Of a DNA stretch of 64,000 nucleotides, positions 44,318 through 55,980 are shown one piece after another. Made by a program: the position numbers and the translations under genes. Position 1 is the first letter of the stretch, and each line of letters opens with the position of its first letter. Source of the stretch: Didymella arachidicola (taxonomy: Eukaryota > Ascomycota > Dothideomycetes > Pleosporales > Didymellaceae); assembly GCA_016630955.3 (NCBI GenBank), contig CM049991.1, positions 620,001 through 684,000 on the forward strand. The letters run 5' to 3'. The notes under the pieces are model-generated. The model was not told the DNA's origin. It saw only the letters and a list, made by a program, of their open reading frames with translations, and did not search any database.

Positions 44318-45418
44318 ATGGGCGGCAAAATTACGTGCTACCTGGATTGTGGTATGATCTCTTGTGAAAGGGGTCCCGAGCTTGGAGCTGACCCGCGCAG
44401 TGTCCCCATACTCGTACTTTGCACTACTACATCTTGAGAAGAACAGACAAATACTTGCAACACACAACATAGAAATCGAGTGAGTCCAAGTCACCAAAAA
44501 ATCTTTTATGTCGTCGAAACTGCACTCCTTGACGAAACGCTTCGAATGACATTTGTAGCTTTCTTGCATTGCTGTCATGACAACCCACTGACTTAGAAAA
44601 GTATTATCCCAGTATTCCTTGGCGGCATCAATGTCGGCAGCGGTGCGTATACCCCTGCCGTGAACCTAATAAGATCAAGACGAAGGTATGTCCGAACGTC
44701 GCTGACTCCCGCGCACAGGCAATAAGCCACCATGGACGCTTCCTGCGAAGGCAGCTTACAGCGGCTACGATGGCGCGCGAGCAAAGCAGTACTTTGGTGC
44801 CAAAGATGTGAAGACGCCAGATTTCTTCCCCATCCTCTCGCTTCTACCGCAACGTGCTCTGTGTTTCGTCAAAGAGCAACATCCAGATCGATTCGTCTCA
44901 ACCTTCCTTGACATCTTCGAGGCAATGTGGAAGAACGGTAAGAACGTCAGTGAGCCCGGGATGCTAGCCGAGACAATCCAGTCCAACTTCAGCCCCGAGG
45001 AGGCCAATACAATCCTGTCATCAGCAAACAGCGCATCATTCAAGCAGCGTTTGAACGATTTTACCAAGGAGGCTCTCGACCGGGGAGCCTTCGGCGCCCC
45101 GTGGTTCTGGGTTCGTAACGGAAAGGGAGCTGAGGAGCCATTCTTCGGAAGCGACAGGTACGTCATGGTCCAATCTCGTCCGTTGTTTATTACGGGTCAA
45201 TCCATGTCAGGTAAGGTGTCGGCGCCAGCGGACGGGGAACGTATTTAGGATCATGCGAACTCGGTTTGTGTGTCACCTGTCAAACGGAGATTCAATTGCC
45301 ATCTTGAAGTTGGCGCTAATGATGCAATGCCAGATTCCATTACATGTGGGAGTACCTGGGACTGCCTTGGAAGGATGTGGAGCTAGTACCAGAAGGTCGG
45401 CCGAGAGCGAAAATGTAA
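44318..45418 (+). CDS. Kappa-class glutathione S-transferase (DsbA-like), PTS1-like end
   Basis: Thioredoxin-fold GST of the kappa class, which conjugates or reduces with glutathione and sits in mitochondria and peroxisomes in animals. Exons 44318-44351, 44401-44479, 44602-44642, 44719-45157 and 45334-45418 give 225 residues. The start MGGKITCYLDCVSPYSYFAL holds the catalytic Ser13 (SPYS). FLGGINVGSGNKPPWTLPAK, TPDFFPILSLLPQRAL, AFGAPWFWVRN and EPFFGSDRFHYMWEYLGLPW are class signatures. The last three residues are AKM, which matches the PTS1 pattern [SAC][KRH][LM]. The third exon is only 41 nt and uses an AAAAG acceptor; the nearer TTAG would break the frame. Confidence 0.93.
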
Positions 45419-47551
45419 GGTGAAGGAGGCGTGGGAATCTTGTCGACCTGCAGGTGCGTTGCATCCTGGAAGTGACAGCGGCTGGCGATCTGGCTTGCAG
45501 GGAGCCGCAGAAGCAGATCTTATCTTCGTGCCACATACACTAAGAAGATCTGTTACGAAGTTAGCGGTCCGCTGCTGCACTAATATCCTTTCCCGTCCTT
45601 TGCCCTAGTCCCTAGCTGGGATGATCTAATGATATTCGCAATGTGCGGTCCTGTCCTCAGTATAGTACTCGCACGATTTGTATGCACTGCATGCCGCATG
45701 CTGCAAGTAGGCCGTTTTGTGTCACCTACGATGGCAGGCACCCAATAGGCAGTACATATGTGTGTGAGATGTGGGGCTGATAGACGGGTACTAGCTTCCC
45801 CAGATTCTTAGCTTCAAAACGCTGCCCGAGCTGTCATCTTCTGTCGGTCTTCTCCGCCCGTCCCGATTGGAGGGCCTCAACAGGCTACGGCCCTGTCTTC
45901 TGTTCTGTACGACGCGGCCTCGCTCTGGCTGCAGATGGCCGCAGATGGCCGTAGGAGGGCTGGCCATAGTACCACGATCTGCTTCAGAAACAAGAACATA
46001 CAATCTCAGGCCGCATGTAACGTCCAGACCTTCAGTGATTGGACGATGCCCACCTTAAGAGGTCCACTCAGCACTCTAGCAGGGGCCTGTACTGCTAGCA
46101 ATCGACGGGAACATCCAAGTGAGCCAGCAGATGAAGCGGCGTAGGGTTGATTTGATGAAAACGGGTGGAGCATGAACACTACGGGCGAGATATGTGAAGC
46201 GGCGGACCTGTGTTGAGGGAGTTTGACTGGACTGGCGCACGATTCCTCCGCGAAGATCATTGACAACGGGCCAGCCCGCAAGGAGATTTTCTGCTGCACG
46301 GCGGGAGAATCCATGTAGGGGAGCCGCATGCCATGCTTGCTACTGCTTCATCGTTCGCAGCTGCAATTGCAAGCGCGCTAAGAGACACTAGTGGTTACCT
46401 TCCCGCTCGCTTCTGCATGTCAGTCAAACAAGAGCCACGAGATGACAGCTCAGCTAGTACCAGAGTGCGCAAGCTTGCTAGGGATCGAGCTGGGGTAGTG
46501 GGTAGTGATACCCCAACAGACGCGGAGCTATTGCAGGGCTCAGTTTAAAGATCTGCAGGTACAAGCAAACTACGTTTGTATCTGTGTCGTTGTCACTGCT
46601 GTATTGAACGCTGGCAGAGGCAGTGCTTGCTGCTCAGAATGCTGGCCACGCTGCGCCGCACGGAGCAGTCTTGATCGGGAGGCCGGGGTATAGTCAGTGC
46701 AGGATGCTTCCCGTGCCGGTGACAGACCATGGTATCAATGACAGGCATGTCAGCGCGTGGAAGGGTACCTCGTACACCCGAAGAGGGCGCTCAGACTTAT
46801 ACTGCGCTGCCGCGCAAGACTACGCGGGTTGCTCAGAGCAGCTCATAGTCTTCAGGAAGTGGGGGAGCTGTCTCGAGTTTAAAGAGCACCACGCCCTCGC
46901 TGGCTGTGGCGCATCGATCTCGTTGGTATTTCCTTCGACAGCTTCGGCAGTTTTTGACCTTCTCTTCACTTGCCTCGCCAGTCCCATCTTGCGTTTTCAG
47001 TCGTGACCTCAGAGCTCGTCCCACAAGATACTTCGTGGACCTCTTGAAGTTTGTTTGTACCTGTTCGAGCGCTGGCTGCCTGCTCCACCGGACTTATTGG
47101 TCATTCTGTGCTTTCGTGGCATTGCTGGTAGGGCATTTTCCCAAATACACGCCAGGTTAGCGTATTGACATGTACAAATCAGCTTGCTGTGCATCCTCGC
47201 CTTGCACCATATGAATACCGAGACTAATCTCAGCGCCTCTCCACCTTCCCCTCTTCACGTCTTCAAGGCTGTTCGCCATAGTCGGATAGTGTGTTGTTGG
47301 ATTTGCGCTTCGAGCTAGTCAGGCGGCCGCAATCTTACCGCAGCTCTGTGAAGCGGATTCGTTCTCTCGTCGAATAGGCCCATCACCGACCTTGTCTTCT
47401 TGCGCCCGGTCCTCAACCCCACCCTACCCACATTCACGTCGAGTTCGCACACCTGTCACCGCGCTGGTGACATTCACGCGTGGTCCCCACTGTTGTTACA
47501 TTATTGGTCATCCCAATTTTGTCATAGCAGCCTTCAGCTGCACGTGCTGCC
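45419..47551. other. Intergenic region GST / Myb-like gene
   Basis: No gene supported. A minus-strand frame at 46329-46006 (107 codons) has an ATG but no motif. The last 200 bases are CT-rich and likely the leader of the Myb-like gene. Confidence 0.45.
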
Positions 47552-49056
47552 ATGGCGCACATACAAGACTTCTACAGCGCTCTTGACCAGCTATACACCT
47601 CCCCGCGAGAGCCTCGATCGCAGTCACAATCTCAGCTCTTTTACGGTATCAACAGCTCTGCAGTAGCGCGCCCCGAGCCCTCAATGGCACAACCTCTGCT
47701 CGTAAGTACCTCTTGCAACCATTGATACGCACACACTGACTGCGAAGCAGCAGAGTCCTTTCATGTCAGACATTCACATGCCGCATTCGCAGTGGTCGAT
47801 GCCGCAGATCTCGCCGTCAGACCACATGACGTTCGCCCATTCTCAGCTGCGTGGACAGCATGCAGTCTCTGGCAACGATACGATCTGGTCCGGACTTCCC
47901 AGCGAACATCACGCAGACGAGTCGATGCTCTCGAATAACGACTTGCTGTACAGCCACGACGCAAGTCAAAACACCATGAACAAGGCCACGGACTTTGGCA
48001 ACTCAACGTTCTGGCTCTCAAACGGCATGGTAGACACAGTACTTAGCTCGAGCGCAGACATACTGCTGTCACCGGCCAGCCCAGTCAGCGACGTGAAGCA
48101 CTCTTATAGCCCGGGTTCAGAGTACGGTCCAGCAACACCCAGCCACAGCAGGGCAGGCTATGGCGCAAAGGTCTCGTCGCCGAGATTCGCCCCATCCACA
48201 CAGCAGTCTGTAATCCTACAACAACCCGGAGATGCTGCCAAACAGCACAACTTGGGTATTCCGATGACCTCTGTTGAAGGCTTCCCCATGAGCAACATCT
48301 TGAACGACGCCACCATGTACGGCTCAGAACACTCGTATGGGCAGTCGCAGAGCAGTAGCCCTGGCATAACACCTTGGTTCCCGCCAGGCTATGGCGGTGA
48401 GAAAGCTGCTATTGCCCAAGATCTCCAGGACCATCAGGCAGATACGCCGTTATTCGACCGTCGACCCAACTCATACCTGGCGCCACTGGATCGTAGCTCA
48501 CGACAGAGACAGGAGCAATGGAGCAACAAGAACGCAGTTCCCTCGCAGAGTCACCTCCAGACCCGTTTCATGGCGCCTCCAACCGATATCGAGAAGGAGC
48601 AACGCTCGGAAGATGATAAGATCTTGTTACAGATGAAGAATGATGGCTACACATACAAGGACATTCGTAAGAAGTTGGGTCGAAAGGTGGCCGAATCCAC
48701 TCTTCGTGGTCGCTACAGGTCCTTGACGAAGCCGAGGAGCGCTCGTGTCCGTGCTCCGAAGTGGCAGGAGGTTGACGTACGTATCCTGGAAATCAATGTA
48801 GATGATCTCGCTGACTGATGCCCAGATTGACTTGATGGGGCGTTACGTCCAAGAAGAGTTCGACAAGCTGGACTACTCGCAGCCTTCTCTTGATGCAAAG
48901 CAGAAGCCAGACAAGATTCCCTGGGCCAAGATCGCCGAGAAGATAAGGGCGAACGGTGGATCGTACAAGTTTGGTGCAGCAACGGTAAAACAGAAATGGC
49001 GCGAGACATCTCATCCTGTCTCGACTCGTGCATCCCGTCGCCGCTCGGGAGTGTAG
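47552..49056 (+). CDS. Myb/SANT-like DNA-binding protein
   Basis: Probable transcription regulator, 468 residues. Exons 47552-47701, 47751-48776 and 48826-49056. The first 330 residues are rich in Ser, Gln, Pro and His and look like an activation region. A Myb-like helical unit follows: EDDKILLQMKNDGYTYKDI, RKKLGRKVAESTLRGRYRSL, then a second half after the last intron, DLMGRYVQEEFDKL and PWAKIAEKIRANGGSYKFG, ending with KQKWRETSHP and a basic tail RASRRRSGV. The start sits in a good context (GCCATGG). Exon 2 is preceded by CAGCAG, so the acceptor may vary by one codon. Confidence 0.87.
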
Positions 49057-49671
49057 TCCATACCTTGTATCGTCTGGACTTGTGGATCTCCTGCCCTTTG
49101 TCGACCGAGCTGCTCGCCACGAGCAGCACAACTTTGTGTCGAATGTCTGCTGGATATTTCAAACTATCCTTACGCCTACCTGGGCTGGCGGTTTGATTCT
49201 CGAGTCTCATTTGGTGGCAATTTTCGTCTGTAACAGCATCCTTGTGCGTTCGGTTCTCATTTCCATCTTCTCTTCGTCGGCAATCTGTAAATTCTAGGGG
49301 TTGTTTCGGCGGTACTGTTTTGCTAGATTCATTAATCTCTTTTCTCTTTTGCATACCCAGCTCTTGCACATCGCAGCATCTTAGATAGGCATGGCGGCAA
49401 TGCACGGATGGCTCCCTCCTCACAGCTTCAGGAGGTGCCCATGGCGTATATAGCTCTTTCAAATACTGGTATCTCAATGCGTTCAGAAATGGGGATCCTG
49501 CAGTGATTATCGATGTCGCTATCGGTGATGAGAGGAAAGTGATGGATAATTTCGTGGAATGAACCTTGACTGGCTGCGGCGCATGGGCCCTTCCCCACAA
49601 CCCGACGCTCTGTCCCTGCGTCACTGTTCGAGAGCCGTTCCTCTCTCACCCATTGCGCCTTATAGCATCAC
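49057..49671. other. Intergenic region Myb-like gene / APA2
   Basis: 3' untranslated region of the Myb-like gene and promoter of the adenylyltransferase gene. A minus-strand frame covering this region and the Myb 3' end has no motif and is rejected. Confidence 0.45.
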
Positions 49672-50853
49672 ATGTCCCGCAAGATGTTACTTGGTCTCAC
49701 AGAATCGCTGCCTAGCCTAGTAGAGGCAAAGTTCATCTCAGCAAAAGCATCAAGCAGCCTGGTCTTCTCGCCGACCGAGCTCTCCATAATCCATACATCC
49801 TCCGGCATACCCGCAAGTACCTGTACCACACCAGCTGTGCCCAACCTCGCTAACATCCCCCAGTTCCAGCTTCGGTTCTGTCCCTCACTCGCCAAGAAGC
49901 CAATACCAAAGCTTGAGAAACCTACGCCAAGACCTAAAAAACACTTCGACCCGTTCGACAACCCGTCTCCAGATCTTCACATCATTGATGTGCCCGCGAC
50001 ATCACCCACGCACCTCCTCGTACTCAACAAGTTCCCCATAATAGAAGGTCACTTCATCCTCGCGACCAAAACGAACAAGCAGCAAACGCACATTCTAGAA
50101 CAAGATGATTTGGAAGCAACGTACGCGTGCGTGAAAGCATGGAGCGCAGACAGCAAAGAGAAGCGTCTGTTCGCGTTCTTCAATTCTGGGGATCACAGCG
50201 GTGCGAGCCAGCCGCATCGACACCTGCAGTTCTTGCCGGTGGAGAATATGCGCGACAGCGAGGAATCAAACGGGTGGTGTCTACTGATTGACCTCATACT
50301 GAAGGGAGAGCAGTGTACACGCGAGCAATGCACAGGTACGTGTATCAAACTATGAAAGCGCTGGTAGCAGAACATCTTGCTGAGACAAACGACAGGGACA
50401 GCTTCGTGCGTGCTAGACTCAGACATCCCGTTTGCGCATTTCGGACGCCGATTCGACGGTGAGCCCACCGGGGAGCAACTCGTCAACCTCTACAACGAGC
50501 TCTATAACCTAGCGAAGAATGCTGTCAATGGATTCATAGCTAAAAATCCGAACGAGTTTGCCCTCCATTCCACCGAGGGAGGCGACTCTCCAATAAGCTA
50601 CAACATGGCGATGACAACAGAAGGCATGGTAGTACTACCTAGACGGTCTGAGGGTACGTTTCTTAAGAGCCCCGAAGGCACCGAGATTGGTTTTGTTGCT
50701 CTCAACGGTACAACCCTGGGGGGCACAATGCTGGTCAAGAATGAAGAAGAGTGGGATGCATTGCGCTCGCAGAGAGGAAGACTTGACTCTATATTGAACG
50801 CTATTGGCATACCTAAAGACAGTGCGGCGCCGAAGACTCCGTCGAGCTTGTAG
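49672..50853 (+). CDS. APA2: ATP adenylyltransferase (Ap4A phosphorylase)
   Basis: Phosphorolyses diadenosine tetraphosphate to ATP/ADP and can work in reverse. Exons 49672-50335 and 50396-50853 give 373 residues. The N-terminal part (SLVEAKFISAKASSSLVFSP, FQLRFCPSLAKKP, FDPFDNPSPDL) and LLVLNKFPIIEGHFILATK are typical. The HIT-like active site is SQPHRHLQFLP with His182, His184 and Gln186. The C-terminal domain includes YNMAMTTEGMVVLPRRSEG and LNGTTLGGTMLV. One intron interrupts it after EQCT. It is convergent with the next gene (204 bp between stops). Confidence 0.94.
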
Positions 50854-51057
50854 GGGCACCTAAAATGTGCCTGGCTGCTGAAACCTCTCAAAAGAGCTAG
50901 GCATCTAGAGGACTTGACCACTTATACCCTAAATCGGGAAAGAGGTGCATACATAGTGCATAGAAGTGCGTTACTGCCCTCTTTTCCCGGACAGCATCAC
51001 TCATTTACGCTTCCACCCTCCCCTTGTCAGCCAGTGTCGAAGTCGAAATAAACACAA

Positions 51058-52888
51058 TCAAGAAGGACGGGTGACCCAGTAATTGTCGGACAGGGATTTC
51101 CTTACCTTATGGCCGTAAGAAGAGCCGTCGCTCCCAAAGCTACTGTTGCACTTGGAGTCTATTGGAGAGATCTCAGGCGAGGAATCGGTGACCGCCCCGT
51201 TACTGTTCAGGATGCTAGGGCTAGCTACAGAGCTGGAATCGGAATCGGAAGAATCCGAGCCGTCAACACCGTCGACTGCAGCGATTTCGGTTGTAGTCAC
51301 AGAGAGTGCTGTCTCGGTTGGGACTTCAGACCCGCGCACGGACGCGTTGGAGACATCGCCAAGTGTTGTAGCTCGCATCGAAGAAGGGGGGAGGAATGGA
51401 ATATTGAAGTAGTCGCGCCCAGAGGTATCACTGAGTGCATCGCCAATGTCCTTCAGGTTCAGTCTCCTCTCCGTGAGTGGCAACTGTTGTGGCGGAGAAG
51501 GTGCGTACTCAACGAGTGGCGTTGAGAGTCCTGCCTCCTGGGAGATGATCTGGCCATGCACGTCTCGCTGCTCGCCCTCGGTGTCGAAGATGCCGGTCCA
51601 GTTTGGCCACTGCAAGGCAAAGTGACAAGGAGTGTTGTTGACTCTCCTGCACCACTCCAGAAATGGCTCAGCATCGGTCTTAGGAGCTCGCATTCCGGCA
51701 TCGATGCACTTCTCGCCACAGCCCAGGAAGTTGATGTCCGTCAGCTCTTGCTCAAACGGGAGGTGGTCGATTACGAAACCGTCAAGCCAGAGATACCTGG
51801 AGCAAACAAGTCAGCCACAGCTATTCACAATACAAGTTGTCAGACCTACTGTAAAGGAAGAGGTACAGGTGCCTCGATGCCTGTCGCAACCCTTGCCTTG
51901 CGGATACAATCACCGTCAAGATACTCGCCATAGCCAAGTTTCCAGTGAAGGCCACCCTTGCCATCGCAGCCCCTGCCCAGAGTCAGCTCAAAATTGGTAC
52001 AGCAGTGCGGTCTAGCTTACTTATAGGGCTTCTCGAGGAATCCAGGTTGCGCGACAGTGAGACCACGGACGCCCACAGCCTTGTGCCATTTGTTGTTACT
52101 GTTGCGAATGATAGGCGCGTCTTCCATCTGCAGCTCGAGTGTGCGCATGCCTCCTGGTAGCTCATTCAGGAAGACGGTCTTCCAGGCGATCAGCTGCATG
52201 GAGTCCCTTAAGCGTCGCAAGCGAAGCTCCTGCAGTCTGGTCTGTTTCATTAAGGGACCCATGTCCAGCGGGCTGATATGTAGTTTGACGAGCCAGCAAC
52301 CGTTGCTCCCCTCGTCAACTACACGCACAGTGTTGTGGAGGTCTAGTACCAGCTTCGTGAGCTTGCGCTTGTTCAGGTCTTGAAAAACCGAGGGCATGAA
52401 AGGGAGACTGCCGAGCCACCTGCGTCTTCAGTCAGGTTGATGCATTTCAAGCAGGCACGTCTGGTACTTACACCAGTTCTTTCAGCTTCGCCATCGATCG
52501 AATCAGCTCGCGAACTGCATCCACACCTTCCTTCCACTCTTGCGCATCAGCCAGCGTCTTTTTGCTCTGTACTGCTGTCAGCTATTATCCTTTCCGAGCA
52601 CGTTCCAAGCCCTGAATCTGCTCTGCTCACCTCAGTTATCTCCTTTTCTCGTTCGGCATAATTCCAATCACCGCTGATGTACAGTTTCGTTGTGGCGAGC
52701 CTATGTTTGGTGTCGTTCGTGAGGCATCTTGCCACCTTGCGCTTCAGTCGCTGAAGGGATGGCACTGCGACGCCTTTGGAGTTGCGACCAACGTCAATAT
52801 GGACGTTTCGGAGGCCAGCAGCACGGTCAGCTGCAAGCACTTCTTCGAAGTTGAAGGGCTGAAGGTTTGGTTCGAGTGGCTTCAGCAT
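51058..52888 (-). CDS. Conserved ascomycete protein of unknown function
   Basis: Not assigned to a named family. Exons 52888-52631, 52557-52472, 52419-52021, 51972-51850 and 51796-51058 join in phase to 534 residues. It starts MLKPLEPNLQPFNFEEVLAA; an earlier ATG-less extension of the frame is ignored. A leucine-rich middle (LTKLVLDLHNTVRVVDEGSN, QELRLRRLRDSMQLIAWKTV, GGMRTLELQMED) looks like repeat strands of the kind seen behind F-box proteins. It is followed by HWKLGYGEYLDGDCIRKA, INFLGCGEKCIDAG and a Ser/Asp-rich tail. The exon 2 acceptor (CAAAAAG) is weak but is the only one that keeps the frame. Confidence 0.78.
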
Positions 52889-53293
52889 GGTGACCAGGCG
52901 CGAATTTGCGTCAATACGAGTTTCGCGGTTCAAAAAAGTATGTATACGGTGGTGTGGGAGATGGTTAGTCCCAGACCTGACTGTGGAAGAGACTGTGTAA
53001 CTGCGATAAGGTGAAGTGAGGCGGGAGCAAGCGCGTTTGCTTTCCGGCAGCAGAGGAAGGCGCGGTGAACACAAGCGACGGCAAGCATGACGTAGGCCGA
53101 TTTCACCTTCACTTCAAGAACGGAACATTGGAGCGTGAGACAGAGCTTGAACGTGGGACATGTTGTTATATGAAAGCTTCTTTGGAAAGAGCATTGAGTA
53201 CGGAGTGACCTCAACTTCAGCAGTGACCATGCTACACAAAAGCAAAACGGAACAACACCAGTAAATGCTACATATGCAGTTTAGCCTCAACAC
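52889..53293. other. Short intergenic region
   Basis: Promoter of the 51058-52888 gene and 3' side of the next. If the next gene is spliced at its end (GTAAGT at 53297-53292), its last exon would lie here. Confidence 0.4.
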
Positions 53294-55099
53294 TTACACA
53301 TCGTCCATCCGCACTTTCACGTCGGTCCCCTCAGACACTTGTCCGGTCAGCTTTCCTGTCTCAGGGACATGAAGGTGGACGATAATATTGCACACACCAT
53401 CCGCCCACAATGCGAATGCCCGCTCCGTAAGCACGTGATACCAGCTTTGTGCACTGTCGATGATCTGCCACCCACTAGGACCAATGGTCTTGACTGTGTA
53501 TCTCGTCCCGATCGACGACCTAGGTTGCTGGTCACCCTTGTCCGGCTGCAGAGCGTTCGCTGCAGCAGCAAGTCCACGTAGACTATCGGCGTCGCTAGGA
53601 CCGGTCGGCACGGTTTGGCTGTCTCTGATAGAAGGACGGAGAAACTCAGTGTGACGGATCATGTCGTTGACTTGCTCAATGAAAGCAGTGTAGTTGTAGA
53701 AGCTCAGGTGCGCAGGGCGGGTTGTTGAGATGCGTCTCTCATCGATTTTGATGACTTTCGTCTCGCTTGGACTGCATGTCAGAAAGATGTTGATGTTGGT
53801 GAGATGTGGCTTGGAGGCTTCGGTCGGAGAAGGTGGTAAGGCCGCCGTCGGTGATGAAAAGGCTGCAGGGTTGGACGTGGGCGGTACGTCGCCGACAGCA
53901 AGTGAAGGGGTGCCTTTTGATGGTGTCGAAGGTGACAATCCTCGGGTACCAGGGCTCTGGAGCGTGGGATCAAGGACGGTGTGCTGATGGTGATGACTGT
54001 CATGCGCCGGCGTACCAGGAGCGCTTTGTACTTCAGTGCTTGACTCTTTCTCTGGCTTTTTGCCGCCCTTCCGCGTATCAATAGCGTACAATCGCTGTCG
54101 CTCATTCGTGACCATTCTCCTCATCAACGGCGTAACAAGGCTGATGATCTTGTTTCCATCTCGAGGCCATACTGGCCTCTCGGCACCAGCTCCCTTTTCC
54201 CCAAGCGCTGCGGCAGCCTCATTATTCTCCTTCTCGCCATGTTTTGCAACATGTTCCCCGAAGAACTGCTCGCCAACGCCCTCGGTCAGGAAGGTACGCA
54301 CGCAATTGAACAGACGGAGTTTGACCATATCGCTGTCGCCTTTGCCGCGGTTGCCAACACAAGACTGACGTTCAGGATGTGCAGGCGAGAGCATGTATGC
54401 TTTGGCGAGGGACTGTAGGGCTATGAAGTTCTCAGGCGAGATGCTGAGCGACATGAAGAGCTTAGACATGGGAGGGCGTGTATACTTGCGCGCTGTGTTG
54501 GTCGAGGTGCGGCGAAAGAGTGCGGTGGCCGAGTGAACACCTACCGCACGTGCACCAATGAGAAGGTCGCGAGATGGAGAAGGAGTATTCTTCGAAGCAG
54601 GAGAGCGCATGACAACATCGTCGTCCCTTAACTGCAGAGCAGGATCGGTGGATGATGTGTCAATTCGGCGGCGTTTCGTTACTGGATTCGCATGGTCTTC
54701 GACATTGTTCTGGTTGAGAGTAGCTGCGTCGGTATCCGTACCGGCGCCTGCTTTCCTTTTGTGCTGAGACTTCTGGTCTGACACCGTAGTAGCGGTCGCA
54801 GAAGGGTGCATAGGAACGGCATCCTGGTCGGCAGCTGTTGTCGCAGCTTCTAGGAGTTCCGCAAGATTGCGGTTCTCTTCAGCATCGATATGTTGTCTCT
54901 CAGCTTCTAGTCGACGAGCTGCATTCTCGGCGTAGGCAGGTAGGTGCTGCTTGCCAGCAGACTCCTCCACGATTGGCAAAGCCATGGGTCCGTAGGCTCC
55001 ATCTTGAGGTGGAGCTGCATGGCCAGACGCACTTGGACTGTGAGTATCCGCAGACAGCCGGCCGCTACGTATTTGGTAGTATGGAGCATTCGTCGACAT
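53294..55099 (-). CDS. Conserved fungal protein, probably nuclear
   Basis: Single exon, 601 residues, unknown function. The start is ATG 55099 (MSTNAPYYQIRSGRLSADTH). Basic clusters (HKRKAG, TKRRRID) could be nuclear localisation signals. The best-ordered part is KYTRPPMSKLFMSLSISPEN, FIALQSLAKAYMLSPAHPER and GKGDSDMVKLRLFNCVRTFL, then PRDGNKIISLVTPLMRRMV. A Pro/Ser/Thr-rich linker leads to a C-terminal domain with AHLSFYNYTAFIEQVNDMIR, RYTVKTIGPSGWQIIDSAQS and NIIVHLHVPETGKLTGQ. The stop codon overlaps a GTAAGT, so a spliced longer ending is possible. Hydrophobic membrane segments are absent. Confidence 0.82.
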   Translation of the reverse strand: MSTNAPYYQIRSGRLSADTHSPSASGHAAPPQDGAYGPMALPIVEESAGKQHLPAYAENAARRLEAERQHIDAEENRNLAELLEAATTAADQDAVPMHPSATATTVSDQKSQHKRKAGAGTDTDAATLNQNNVEDHANPVTKRRRIDTSSTDPALQLRDDDVVMRSPASKNTPSPSRDLLIGARAVGVHSATALFRRTSTNTARKYTRPPMSKLFMSLSISPENFIALQSLAKAYMLSPAHPERQSCVGNRGKGDSDMVKLRLFNCVRTFLTEGVGEQFFGEHVAKHGEKENNEAAAALGEKGAGAERPVWPRDGNKIISLVTPLMRRMVTNERQRLYAIDTRKGGKKPEKESSTEVQSAPGTPAHDSHHHQHTVLDPTLQSPGTRGLSPSTPSKGTPSLAVGDVPPTSNPAAFSSPTAALPPSPTEASKPHLTNINIFLTCSPSETKVIKIDERRISTTRPAHLSFYNYTAFIEQVNDMIRHTEFLRPSIRDSQTVPTGPSDADSLRGLAAAANALQPDKGDQQPRSSIGTRYTVKTIGPSGWQIIDSAQSWYHVLTERAFALWADGVCNIIVHLHVPETGKLTGQVSEGTDVKVRMDDV

Positions 55100-55980
55100 T
55101 GCGTTCACCACCAGATGCGACAGTTATATCAGAGTAAGCAGGCAGTAGGATGTGATGCGTAGCAACAAGACTATAATCTTGAGGGTTAGTACGTGACCGA
55201 AAAACAGGAGAGCTTAACGCAAGATGAGGCAAATGGACTCGATGCAGGCGTGTTCGAGAATCACCGTTCTTTTGAATATGCATCCCAGCAATTGCGGTTT
55301 GACCAGGTATTGGCATGGTCCGGTTTGTCCGAAGCAACGAAAAGTTTGATTTGCGTTGAGATGGTATGACAGCAGATGTAGGATGGAAAACCGGACGGAA
55401 GAATAGGAGACTGTTTGAGCCATGGTGATGTGACATTCGCTACATGCAAGCGAAGTTTGCTTGGGACGAGATAGGATAATGACATTGCAGCAGCGGTTTG
55501 CGCACCTATTTGGTGCTGGTTGCTTGCCGTGTCATGCTTGTAGCTGTCGTGAATGGTCAACAAGCGATGAGAACAGCTGCCGATCAGCGGCGGCACATTG
55601 GCGTGTTGAAACGGTTGGAATGGACGTTTGTGTTGTTTGCACACCCGTGCAGCTGCGCGTTGAGTTTCAGCAGTTTGCACCTGCTTACGTAACGACCATG
55701 GATCTTGTCTTCAGGTATCCGTTCGAAGAATGCCTAGCAGTAAGTCGGGATCTGCAAAAACTCTCCCGATAAAGTAGAAGGGAACTCAGAAACGCACAAA
55801 GATAAAATGCATGATATGAGTTTGGTAAATACTAAACCTGGTGGTGCTCGTGCAAACACTCTCGCATTCTGCATCGCCAAATCCGGCGAATGCGTTGGAA
55901 ATAGTACTAAATAGGTATCTTCCCATACAACGCCCGGGCCTGTGTCCCTTCCCATAACGCCTGATTCAAAGGAACTCTTC
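55100..55980. other. Intergenic region
   Basis: Upstream region of the 53294-55099 gene and 3' region of the DUF3431 gene. Nothing else recognised. Confidence 0.45.

Noticed and set aside
48713..49624. 303-codon minus-strand frame at the Myb-like gene 3' end
   Set aside because: Opposes the conserved DNA-binding part of the Myb-like gene and has no recognisable motif.
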